Positions 41,985 through 49,775 of a stretch of 64,000 nt of DNA are shown here, one piece after another; the stretch's first letter is position 1, and the number at the start of each line of letters is the position of its first letter. The position numbers and the translations under genes were made by a program. The stretch is from Streptomyces dengpaensis. Lineage in GTDB: Bacteria; Actinomycetota; Actinomycetes; Streptomycetales; Streptomycetaceae. Where the stretch lies: assembly GCF_002946835.1 (NCBI RefSeq), contig NZ_CP026652.1, positions 3,906,001 to 3,970,000 of the forward strand, given 5' to 3'. Below the pieces are notes generated by a model, which was given only the letters and a program-made list of their open reading frames with translations, was not told where the DNA came from and made no database searches.

Positions 41985-43231
41985 GCCAGACCACTCCCCT
42001 CGGCCCCGTCCCGAAGCAGCCCCCGCAGCCGCTCCCACCCCCGCTCGTACGCGAACGCCTCCGCGCCCCACCGCAGCGCTGGGACCGTCACCACCAGCCC
42101 GGACGGATCGCGCTCCAGCACATGCACCTCGGCGATCCGCCGCCGCCCGGCCCGATCGCGTACGAGATGCAGGACCACGGACAACGCCGCCGCCAACTGG
42201 CTGTGCAGAGCGGCCCTGTCGAGCCCGGCGGCGGTGCCCAGTGCCTCCAGGCGGGCCGGGACCTGCGCCGCCGCGTTCGCGTGCACGGTGCCGCAGCCGC
42301 CCTCGTGGCCGGTGTTGAGCGCGGCCAGCAGGGAGACGACCTCCGGTCCGCGCACCTCTCCGACGACCAGCCGGTCCGGTCTCATGCGCAGGGCCTGACG
42401 GACCAGGTCCTGGAGCGCGACGAGCCCGACACCCTCCTGATTGGCGGGCCGCCCCTCCAGGCGCACCACATGGGGATGGTCGGGCCGCAGTTCCGCCGAG
42501 TCCTCGGCGAGCACGATCCGCTCCCCGGGGCCGACCAGCCCCAGCAGCGCACTCAACAGCGTCGTCTTCCCGGAACCGGTGCCTCCGCTGATCAGGAAGG
42601 ACAGCCGGGCCTCCAGCAGGGCTCTGAGCACCCGGTCCCCGCCGGGCGGCACCGTCCCCGCCGCCACCAACTCGTCGAGCGTGAACGCACGCGGCCGTAC
42701 GACCCGCAGGGACAGGCAGGTGGAGCCGACGGCGACCGGTGGCAGCACCGCGTGCAGGCGGGTCCCGTCCGGCAGCCGCGCGTCCACCCAGGGGCGTGCG
42801 TCGTCCAGCCGTCGTCCGGCCACGGCCGCGAGGCGCTGCGCTAGGCGTCGTACGGCCGCCGCGTCCGGAAAGGAGACGGCCGTCAGCTCCAGGCCGCCGC
42901 CCCGGTCCACCCACACCCGGTCCGGCGCGGACACCAGGACATCGGTCACCGACGGGTCCGCGAGCAACGGTTCCAGTGGACCGCTGCCGACCAGCTCGGA
43001 GCGCAACCGCTCAGCCGCGCCGAGGACTTCGGCGTCCCCGAGCACCCGCCCCTGCTCGCGCAGCGCCTGCGCCACGCGCGCGGGTGTCGGCTCGGAGCCG
43101 CTCTCGGCGAGCCATTGCCGTACGCCGTCCAGCAGGCCCGTACGCCCGTACGGCCCTCCGGCGCCCTCCGTCGCCGTACGTCCCTGCAGGCCCGCCCCGC
43201 AGTCCATCCCCGTGGCGGCGTCCCAGCTCAT
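41981..43231 (-). CDS. tadA: TadA/CpaF-type secretion ATPase
   Basis: A 416-residue hexameric motor. It has the N-terminal CpaF region (LEPLLADPSVTDVLVSAPDR), Walker A LISGGTGSGKTTLLSALLGL, the Asp box IVLAEDSAELRPDHPHVVRL, Walker B RPDRLVVGEVRGPEV and the His box LNTGHEGGCGTVHAN. It drives Flp pilus assembly. It overlaps the ssd stop codon by four bases. The start at 43231 gives MSWDAATGMD. Confidence 0.95.
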   Translation of the reverse strand: MSWDAATGMDCGAGLQGRTATEGAGGPYGRTGLLDGVRQWLAESGSEPTPARVAQALREQGRVLGDAEVLGAAERLRSELVGSGPLEPLLADPSVTDVLVSAPDRVWVDRGGGLELTAVSFPDAAAVRRLAQRLAAVAGRRLDDARPWVDARLPDGTRLHAVLPPVAVGSTCLSLRVVRPRAFTLDELVAAGTVPPGGDRVLRALLEARLSFLISGGTGSGKTTLLSALLGLVGPGERIVLAEDSAELRPDHPHVVRLEGRPANQEGVGLVALQDLVRQALRMRPDRLVVGEVRGPEVVSLLAALNTGHEGGCGTVHANAAAQVPARLEALGTAAGLDRAALHSQLAAALSVVLHLVRDRAGRRRIAEVHVLERDPSGLVVTVPALRWGAEAFAYERGWERLRGLLRDGAEGSGLA

Positions 43232-44322
43232 ACGCCCCCGCCTTCCACCGGAACCCGCTTCCAGAAGGCGGCGCAGAACCGGGCCAGCGGCCCTCGCGCC
43301 ACTCCGCCGGGCGGCGGCCCCCCGTCCAACGGCGAGGATTCGGCGGGCACTTCGCCGACCAGGGGCAGTCCGAGCAGCCGGGCCACCTCGCGGTCGTCGA
43401 GGCCCGGCGCGTAGGGACCGCGCACGGCGACCCGTAGATCGCGCAGGACCATGCCGACCGCGGACGCCACCCGTCCGGCCGCCGCGATCGAACGCAGGTC
43501 GGCCGGGACCACCAGGACTCCCAGGTCGAGCTGGGCGAGTGCCTCGGCGACACCCTCGTCGATCCGGCGGGGCAGGTCGACGACCACCGCGCCGCCGCGT
43601 CGTCTGGCGGCGGCCAGCACCGCTCGTACGGCTTGCGGCGGAATGGTGACGGAGTCACCGCGATCCCAGCTCAGGAACCGCAGCCCGTGCAGTTCGGGCA
43701 GCGACTCCTCCAGCGCGCCGCCGCCGACCCGGCCGCGGGACGCGGCGAACGCCGGCCAGCGCAGACCTTCGGCCGCCTCGCCGCCCAGGAGTACGTCGAG
43801 TCCGCCGCCCAGCGGATCGGCGTCCACGAGCAGGGTGCGCCGCCCCTCGCGCGCCGAGGTGATGGCGAGCGCGCAGGCCAGCGTGGAGGCTCCGGCCCCG
43901 CCACGGCCGCCGAGCACGCCGACCGTGAGGGCGGGCCTGCCGACGCCTTCGGCCACGTCGGCGATGCGGTCGACCAGCCACTGCTCGCCATCGGGCAGCA
44001 CCAGGACATGGTCGGCACCGATCTCGACGGCCCGCTGCCAGACGCCCGAGTCGTCCTGGTCCCGACCGACCAGCACCACTCCGCGTCTGCGCGATGCCCC
44101 GCGCACGCGCCGCGCGGCATCGTCGCCGACGAGGACGAGAGGTGCCGCCTCCCAGCCGCCTCTGCGCTCCGGAACCCCGTGGTGGACCTCCGGCCTGGCG
44201 CCCGCCGCCGCGCACAGGCGCAACAGGTCGTCAAGGAGTTCCGCGTCTTCAGTAACGATCAACGGTCCGCCCTGCCGCCCCTCGGCGGCGGGCGGCCGGT
44301 CATGTGTGATGGCTCCCGCCAC
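43228..44322 (-). CDS. ssd: Septum site-determining protein Ssd (CpaE/TadZ-like)
   Basis: A 364-residue protein with an N-terminal receiver-like pseudo-domain (GPLIVTEDAELLDDLLRLCA; VVLVGRDQDDSGVWQRAVE) and a ParA/MinD-type ATPase: deviant Walker A GVLGGRGGAGASTLACALAI (Lys replaced by Ala) and LLVDADPLGGGLDVLLGG. TadZ/CpaE proteins place the pilus machinery; the mycobacterial relative is linked to septum placement. The GTG at 44322 (VAGAITHDRP) follows GAAGGGGGCTGGAG and is preferred over longer frames starting to 44460. It is the first gene of the tad operon. Confidence 0.92.
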   Translation of the reverse strand: MAGAITHDRPPAAEGRQGGPLIVTEDAELLDDLLRLCAAAGARPEVHHGVPERRGGWEAAPLVLVGDDAARRVRGASRRRGVVLVGRDQDDSGVWQRAVEIGADHVLVLPDGEQWLVDRIADVAEGVGRPALTVGVLGGRGGAGASTLACALAITSAREGRRTLLVDADPLGGGLDVLLGGEAAEGLRWPAFAASRGRVGGGALEESLPELHGLRFLSWDRGDSVTIPPQAVRAVLAAARRRGGAVVVDLPRRIDEGVAEALAQLDLGVLVVPADLRSIAAAGRVASAVGMVLRDLRVAVRGPYAPGLDDREVARLLGLPLVGEVPAESSPLDGGPPPGGVARGPLARFCAAFWKRVPVEGGGV

Positions 44323-44917
44323 GATCTCCAGCCCCCTTCGCTGCTTCCGCTGCTTCCTGCGCGGGGCCCTCTGCGACCCCGCGATTCCCGCTCGTCCGAA
44401 GAACCGGCAAGCGGCCTCCATATGAACGGCCGATACGAACCGGCCAAACGCGCCCGGCAAACGGAACCGGCCATGTACTTGCCGCGAGGAACTCGCCGCG
44501 AGCGGAGCGCGCAGGAATCACGGTGCAGCGATCCCGGAAATCGTGTGGATCTTGGTCGATAAGCGTGGACAACTCAGTGGATGTGAATATCGCCTTCACC
44601 CATACCGGTGACCCTCGCGCAACTTCCGCAGAGCAGCCCCACGGATACACACAGTGACGGATCATGAGCGTGCGAAGAGAGCGGCCACAGCGGTGACGAG
44701 ACGGGTCCGAGGCCGCGCAAGAGAGGGGAAAACCCATCCGGACATGCGACGACCCCCGCCGGGGGGGAGAGCGGGGGTCGTCCCCACGGCCGACTCGGGG
44801 GGGGAGGAGTCGGACCGGGTTAGCACGGTCGCGAACGATCCGTGACTTCCATGGTGTACCCGAGAGCCCTCTCAGGCAAACCCACGCGCCTCACCTTACG
44901 CCGAATGGTGGGCCCCT
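44323..44917. other. 595-bp divergent intergenic region
   Basis: It holds the promoters of the tad operon (minus) and the HAD gene (plus). Around 44543-44583 several 9-mers resemble DnaA boxes, the best being TTGTCCACG on the minus strand (44564-44572). A hairpin is at 44749. Reading frames in the region have weak coding character. Confidence 0.45.
44749..44781 (+). terminator. Hairpin upstream of the HAD gene
   Basis: An 11-bp perfect stem ACGACCCCCGC with loop CGGGGGGGAGA. It is 137 bp upstream of the HAD start; it could end an unrecognised short transcript or act as attenuator. Confidence 0.5.
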
Positions 44918-45751
44918 ATGCTCAAGCTCGTGGAAAACCACTCCTTGCCTCGCACAGCAGCCTTCTTTGACCTGGACAAGACGGTCATTGCGAAGTCGAG
45001 CACGCTCACGTTCAGCAAGTCGTTCTACCAAGGCGGCCTGATCAACCGCAGGGCCGCGTTGCGTACCGCATATGCCCAGTTCGTGTTCCTGGCTGGCGGC
45101 GCCGACCACGACCAGATGGAGCGGATGCGCAAGTACCTGTCCGCGATGTGCCGCGGCTGGAACGTCCAGCAGGTCAAGGAGATCGTCGCCGAGACGCTGC
45201 ACGACCTGATCGACCCGATCATCTACGACGAGGCCGCGTCCCTCATCGAGGAGCACCACACCGCCGGGCGCGACGTGGTGATCGTGTCCACGTCCGGAGC
45301 AGAGGTGGTCGAGCCGATCGGCGAACTGCTCGGCGCCGACCGCGTGGTGGCGACCCGCATGGTCGTGGGCGAGGACGGCTGCTTCACCGGCGAAGTGGAG
45401 TATTACGCGTACGGGCCGACGAAGGCCGAGGCGGTCAAGGAGCTGGCCGTGTCCGAGGGGTACGACCTCGCACGCTGCTACGCCTACAGCGATTCGGTCA
45501 CCGACCTGCCGATGCTGGAGTCCGTCGGCCATCCGCACGCGGTGAATCCGGACCGCGCGCTGCGCCGCGCCGCACTCGCCCGTTCGTGGCCGATTCTGGA
45601 CTTCCACCGTCCGGTGCGCCTGAAGCAGCGGCTGCCCGCACTGTCCGTACCGCCCCGACCGGCACTCGTCGCCGTGGCCGCCATAGGCGCGGCGGCGGCC
45701 ACCGCGGGGCTCGTCTGGTACGCCAGCCGACGACGCGGGATGGCGATGTGA
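44918..45751 (+). CDS. HAD-IB family phosphatase, membrane-anchored
   Basis: A 277-residue SerB-like phosphatase. Motif I is AAFFDLDKTVIAKSS (the second Asp of the usual DxDxT replaced by a DLDKT layout), motif II VIVSTSGAEVVEPIG, then a Lys in GPTKAEAVKELA and motif III YAYSDSVTDLPMLESVGHPH. A C-terminal TM helix (ALVAVAAIGAAAATAGLVWY) ends in SRRRG. The homologue next to ssd is conserved from mycobacteria (Rv3661) to Streptomyces, where it is linked to morphological differentiation. The substrate is unknown. The gene directly precedes the Ms1 RNA. Confidence 0.92.
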   Translation: MLKLVENHSLPRTAAFFDLDKTVIAKSSTLTFSKSFYQGGLINRRAALRTAYAQFVFLAGGADHDQMERMRKYLSAMCRGWNVQQVKEIVAETLHDLIDPIIYDEAASLIEEHHTAGRDVVIVSTSGAEVVEPIGELLGADRVVATRMVVGEDGCFTGEVEYYAYGPTKAEAVKELAVSEGYDLARCYAYSDSVTDLPMLESVGHPHAVNPDRALRRAALARSWPILDFHRPVRLKQRLPALSVPPRPALVAVAAIGAAAATAGLVWYASRRRGMAM

Positions 45752-45859
45752 GCACGTCACAGCTGCACCGACAGCACATTCACGCCCGGTTCGCACCCGT
45801 TTGAACCTAAAAGTAAAGAAGTGCAGCCAGGACTTCCGCTTCCTCAGGGCCTGGAGTAC

Positions 45860-46142
45860 AAAGGGTTTAACGGCCCGCGAGACCAAGGACATCCGAGAGG
45901 ATCACCTTTAACCGCAACCAATGGCCCCACGGACCGAGCATGAACATCGAGCACCCACGCGACGTCGACCCGTCGATTACGGGCCAGCCGCACCAGGTGA
46001 CGGGCGGAGTTCCCGACCTGATGGGCAATATATCGAGGACGCTTGGTAACCCGGTGAACGTGCCAGCGGCGGTACGGAAACTCGTACCGCCGCAACCCTG
46101 TCCAGAGAGTTTTCGCCCTCTTCGTAGAGGGCGATTTTGTTG
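45860..46142 (+). ncRNA. Ms1 (6S-like) RNA polymerase-binding RNA candidate
   Basis: A structured, non-coding stretch between the HAD gene and the convergent Fic-like gene, ending in an intrinsic terminator. A strong 11-bp hairpin (46066-46093, GCGGCGGTACG arms) lies before the terminator. Complementary pieces near the ends (GGACA at 45886-45890 and TGTCC at 46099-46103) could close a long rod as in 6S/Ms1. The synteny (ssd, HAD, then RNA) is that of mycobacterial MTS2823/Ms1 and of scr3559 in S. coelicolor, shown to bind core RNA polymerase. A weak -10, TACAAA at 45857-45862, suggests a start near 45869. The 5' boundary is approximate. Confidence 0.8.
46114..46142 (+). terminator. Intrinsic terminator of the Ms1 RNA
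   Basis: An 8-bp stem CGCCCTCT/AGAGGGCG with a TCGT tetraloop is followed by ATTTTGTTG, one of the few T-rich terminators in the window. Confidence 0.92.
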
Positions 46143-46174
46143 TGGAGGCGCTTTTCGGGCCTCCTTGAGTTCCC

Positions 46175-46999
46175 TTACGCCGCCCCGCGCTGAAGCGCCT
46201 CGCAGACCGCCGTCGACTCCCTGACGCCCAGCTCAACCGCCTTGCCGCAGTGAGCGATCCAGGCCGCCATGCCCTCCGGGGTGCCGGAGACATAGCCGTC
46301 GAGAGCCGCCAGATAGGCCGCGCGACCGAGTTCGGCGTGACCGACCTCCGCTGGGCAGATCGACTTCGGGTCGAGACCGCTGCCGACCAGGACGATGCGC
46401 TCGGCCGCGCGCGCGACCAGGCCGTTGTGGGAACCGAAGGGGCGCAGGGCGAGCAGTTCGCCGTGGACGACCGCCGCCGTCACCAGGGCGGGGGCCGAAC
46501 CTCCCGCGATGATCAGCTGCGAGAGCCCTTCGAGACGCCCGGCCACCTCGTCCGCATCCGGCAGTGGCAGCTCGACGAGGGGCTCGTCGACCGGTTCGCC
46601 GTTCTGCCGTGGCCGGCCGACCTCGTCACGCTTGTCCGCGGCCGCCACCAGGTGCAGCCGGGCCAGTACCCGAAGGGGCGACTGCCGCCAGATGGACAGG
46701 AGCTGGCCCGCCTCGGCGGTCAGTCTGAGGGCCGCGCCCACTGTGCGGGCCTCGTAGTCCGCGCTGAAATCGGTGCGGCGGCGCACCTCTTCGAGCGCCC
46801 AGTCGGCACCGGACAGCGCCGCGGAACCGCGTGCGCCGCGCAGCGCCGCCTCGGACGTGATCTCGTTGCTGCGGCGCCGCATGATCCGGTGGCCGTAGAC
46901 CCGGTCCACGGCCTTGCGGACGGACTCCACGGACTCGGCCACTCCGGGAAGCGAGCCCAAGGCCGCGAGCGGATCGGCGGTCGCACCTGTCGTACCCAT
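46175..46999 (-). CDS. Degenerate Fic-fold protein (Rv3662c-like)
   Basis: A 274-residue cytosolic protein conserved beside ssd/HAD. HGELLALRPFGSHNGLVARA resembles the Fic active-site loop (HPFxxGNGRxxR). Here Leu-Arg stands for the catalytic His position and the loop reads GSHNG, so AMP-transferase activity is doubtful. RIMRRRSNEITSEAALRGAR near residue 40 could form the inhibitory-helix region. The Fic assignment is inference from this motif. The ATG at 46999 (MGTTGATADPL) is chosen over the longer upstream frame. Convergent with Ms1. Confidence 0.75.
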   Translation of the reverse strand: MGTTGATADPLAALGSLPGVAESVESVRKAVDRVYGHRIMRRRSNEITSEAALRGARGSAALSGADWALEEVRRRTDFSADYEARTVGAALRLTAEAGQLLSIWRQSPLRVLARLHLVAAADKRDEVGRPRQNGEPVDEPLVELPLPDADEVAGRLEGLSQLIIAGGSAPALVTAAVVHGELLALRPFGSHNGLVARAAERIVLVGSGLDPKSICPAEVGHAELGRAAYLAALDGYVSGTPEGMAAWIAHCGKAVELGVRESTAVCEALQRGAA

Positions 47000-47148
47000 G
47001 AGTACGACAGTACGCGCCCGCCCCGTCACCCGACTGCCACCCCTCGTAGATCCGCGCACCCCTTCTGTTCGGAAACACCCCACGAAGGAGTGGTTTTCTT
47101 CCCGCACGCGATGCACTCAGAGCAATGACTCCACTACCCTTGGTGAAC

Positions 47149-48129
47149 ATGAAAATTGCTTTCGTTGGGAAGGGCGGCAGCGGCAAGACCACCTTGTCCT
47201 CGCTCTTCGTGCGCCACCTCGCGGCCTCCGGCCTGCCGGTCGTCGCGGTGGACGCCGACATCAACCAGCACCTGGGGGTCGCGCTCGGCCTCGCCGAGGC
47301 GGAGTCAGCCGGACTGCCCGCGATGGGCCAGCGACTGCCGCTGATCAAGGACTACCTGCGCGGCTCCAACCCCCGCATCGCATCCGCTGACACGATGATC
47401 AAGACGACCCCGCCCGGCGAGGGGTCGCGACTGCTGCGGGTGCGCGAGGACAATGCGGTGTACGACGCCTGCGCGCGGCCGGTGGAACTCGACGGCGGCG
47501 CCGTCCGTTTGATGGTCACCGGCCCGTTCACCGAGGCCGATCTGGGAGTGGCGTGCTACCACTCCAAGATCGGTGCAGTGGAGCTCTGCCTGAACCATCT
47601 CGTCGACGGCCAGAGCGAGTACGTCGTCGTCGACATGACGGCGGGCTCCGACTCCTTCGCGTCCGGCTTGTTCACCCGCTTCGACATCACGTTCCTCGTC
47701 GCCGAGCCGACCCGGAAGGGGGTCTCCGTCTATCGCCAGTACAAGGAGTATGCCCGCGACTTCGGGGTCACCCTGAAGGTCGTCGGCAACAAGGTGCAGG
47801 GCCAGGACGACATCGACTTCCTCCGCGCCGAAGTCGGTGACGACCTCCTGGTCACGGTCGGGCACTCGAACTGGGTGCGCGACATGGAGAAGGGCCGCCC
47901 GCCCAGGTTCGAGCACCTGGAGGAGGCCAACTGCCACGCCCTGCAGACCTTGCACTCCGCCGCCGACGCCACGTACGAGCTGCGCGACTGGGAGCGCTAC
48001 ATGCGCCAGATGGTGCACTTCCACCTGAAGAACGCGAGCAGTTGGGGCAACGAGAAAACCGGGGCGGACCTGGCGGCCCAGGTCGACCCCGGATTCGTAC
48101 TCGGCGAGGGCCTGGTGGCCACGGCTTGA
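47149..48129 (+). CDS. CooC/ParA-like P-loop ATPase
   Basis: A 326-residue SIMIBI ATPase. The N-terminal MKIAFVGKGGSGKTTLSSLF is a deviant Walker A (KGGxGKTT) with the signature Lys; VVAVDADINQHLGVALGL is switch I and YVVVDMTAGSDSFASGL is Walker B. KVVGNKVQGQDDIDFLR is the base-specificity region. CooC-type relatives insert metals or act as maturation and partitioning ATPases; the partner here is unknown. The ATG at 47149 is chosen because it begins the P-loop strand; two upstream codons are weaker. It is divergent from the Fic-like gene. Confidence 0.88.
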   Translation: MKIAFVGKGGSGKTTLSSLFVRHLAASGLPVVAVDADINQHLGVALGLAEAESAGLPAMGQRLPLIKDYLRGSNPRIASADTMIKTTPPGEGSRLLRVREDNAVYDACARPVELDGGAVRLMVTGPFTEADLGVACYHSKIGAVELCLNHLVDGQSEYVVVDMTAGSDSFASGLFTRFDITFLVAEPTRKGVSVYRQYKEYARDFGVTLKVVGNKVQGQDDIDFLRAEVGDDLLVTVGHSNWVRDMEKGRPPRFEHLEEANCHALQTLHSAADATYELRDWERYMRQMVHFHLKNASSWGNEKTGADLAAQVDPGFVLGEGLVATA

Positions 48130-48167
48130 GCAGTCGGCCCGCGGGGAGCCGCCGCGGGATGGAGCCA

Positions 48168-48184
48168 CAGCCCCCAAGGGGCTG
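48168..48184. terminator. Short hairpin between convergent genes
   Basis: CAGCCCC, CAA, GGGGCTG: a 7-bp stem in the 55-bp gap between the ATPase and lipoprotein stop codons, possibly a shared bidirectional terminator. Confidence 0.55.
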
Positions 48185-49435
48185 CTAGGGCTTGACCGCG
48201 GGCGCCCCGGGGACGCCCCTCGGGGCAGGGGCCGGGCGCCCCGAGAGGAAGGACGCCCAGCCCTGCTTCGGGGCCTCGCCCACCTTGAGGCCGCGGAGCT
48301 TGTCGAGGGTCGCCGGGTCCTGGACGTCGAGCCAGTCCGCGAGTTGCCGGAAGGAGACGCAGCGCACCTCGGGCTTGGTGCAGACATGCTCGATGACCTC
48401 GTCGACGGCACGCATGTAGGTGCCGCCGTTCCAGGACTCGAAGTGGTTGCCGATGACCAGCGGCGCGCGGTTGCCGTCGTAGGCGCGGTAGAAACCCCTG
48501 ACCAGGCCATCACGCATCTGGTTGCCCCACTCCGCGTACTTGGCGGGGTCTCCCTGGGTCTGCGTGCCCGACTGGTTCACCATGAAGTTGTAGTCCATGG
48601 TGAGCTGCTCGTAGGTGTGCCCGGGGAAGGGCACGAGCTGCATCGACAGGTCCCACAGGCCCTCCTTCTTCTCGGGCCAGACCTGGTCGTTGACGCCGCT
48701 GGTGTCGTAGCGGAAGCCCAGTTGGCGGGCCGCCTTCCTGAAGTTCTCCTGGCCCTCCAGGCACGGCGTGCGGGCCCCGATGAGCTCCTTGTCGTAGTCG
48801 AAGGGCAGCGGGGACGACTCCCTCATGCCCGTGTTGGTCTTCCAGGACTTCACGAACCACTTCGCCTGGGCGATCTCGCTCTTCCACTCCGCGACCGACC
48901 ACTCGCCGACCCCGCCTCCGCTGCCGCAGAAGTGGCCGTTGAAGTGCGTACCGATCTCGTTGCCCTCCAGCCACGCGCCGCGCAACTGCTTCACGGTGTC
49001 CTCGATGCCCTGCTCGTCGTTGAAGCCGATCTCGGAGCTGCCGGGCGAGTGCTGCGGCGGCCTGTACAGGTCGCTCTTGTCCTCCGGCAGCATGTACACG
49101 CCGCTCAGGAAGTACGTCATCGTCGCGTTGTTGGCCTTGGCGATCTTCCGGAAGTGTGAGAAGAGCTTCTGGCTGTCCTCGCCGGCACCGTCCCATGAGA
49201 AGACCACGAACTGCGGGGGCTTCTCCCCGGGCTTCAGCCGCACGGGCCTGGGCAGATACGGCTGCGCACCGGTGTACGCGGTGGAGCCGTCGCCGATCGG
49301 GCGTACCGCGCTCTTGGGCGCCGGGGCCCCCGCCCCCTTCTTCGCGCCTTCCTGGGCACCTACGCAGCCGGCGAGCGCCGTGGCACAGGCCGCGGCGAGT
49401 GCTGCGCCCGCAGCGATCCTCTGGGTGGCGGCCAT
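48185..49435 (-). CDS. Secreted lipoprotein, polysaccharide deacetylase-like
   Basis: A 416-residue exported protein. RIAAGAALAAACATALAGC is a lipoprotein signal (Cys about 24). The mature part has a NodB-like barrel: FVVFSWDGAGEDSQKLFSHF (metal-Asp region), ATMTYFLSGVYMLPEDKSDL, GNEIGTHFNGHFCGSGGGVG (His ligands) and RTPCLEGQENFRKAARQLGF. These stretches fit carbohydrate esterase 4-like folds, though catalytic competence is not certain. The ATG at 49435 follows GGAGGG. It probably acts on a wall polysaccharide. Confidence 0.82.
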   Translation of the reverse strand: MAATQRIAAGAALAAACATALAGCVGAQEGAKKGAGAPAPKSAVRPIGDGSTAYTGAQPYLPRPVRLKPGEKPPQFVVFSWDGAGEDSQKLFSHFRKIAKANNATMTYFLSGVYMLPEDKSDLYRPPQHSPGSSEIGFNDEQGIEDTVKQLRGAWLEGNEIGTHFNGHFCGSGGGVGEWSVAEWKSEIAQAKWFVKSWKTNTGMRESSPLPFDYDKELIGARTPCLEGQENFRKAARQLGFRYDTSGVNDQVWPEKKEGLWDLSMQLVPFPGHTYEQLTMDYNFMVNQSGTQTQGDPAKYAEWGNQMRDGLVRGFYRAYDGNRAPLVIGNHFESWNGGTYMRAVDEVIEHVCTKPEVRCVSFRQLADWLDVQDPATLDKLRGLKVGEAPKQGWASFLSGRPAPAPRGVPGAPAVKP

Positions 49436-49775
49436 CTTCCGCCCTCCTTCTTCCTTCGGTCAGGGCAACGCTGAAAGGGCGTTATGGGCTGTTATGCAGT
49501 GGTTTCGCCGACAGCGTCGCCAAGGTCGCACGGGACCGAGAAGGAATAAATGCGACAAGCCGATCAAATGCCCGGTTCACCCTAGAGAGTGAATTAGTGC
49601 CCCATTTGACCTGATTTTTCGCACCAGACCTTTACTCTCCATTACGATCCGTTTACCGAGTGTTGAGAATCCCGCCGCTGTACGCCGTGACCCACGGCCG
49701 CGATCCGCCTCCCGCCGCTTCGGGCGGGGGCACCACCTGTTCCGCGACCGCGCTGCCCCGGAGGAGACGGGAACC

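Noticed and set aside
44749..44781. Riboswitch upstream of the HAD gene
   Set aside because: Only a single GC hairpin is seen, with no conserved junction or ligand-binding motif.
45940..46224. 94-codon frame in the Ms1 region
   Set aside because: It runs through the hairpins and terminator into the neighbouring gene, with no ribosome binding site; the RNA interpretation explains the region better.
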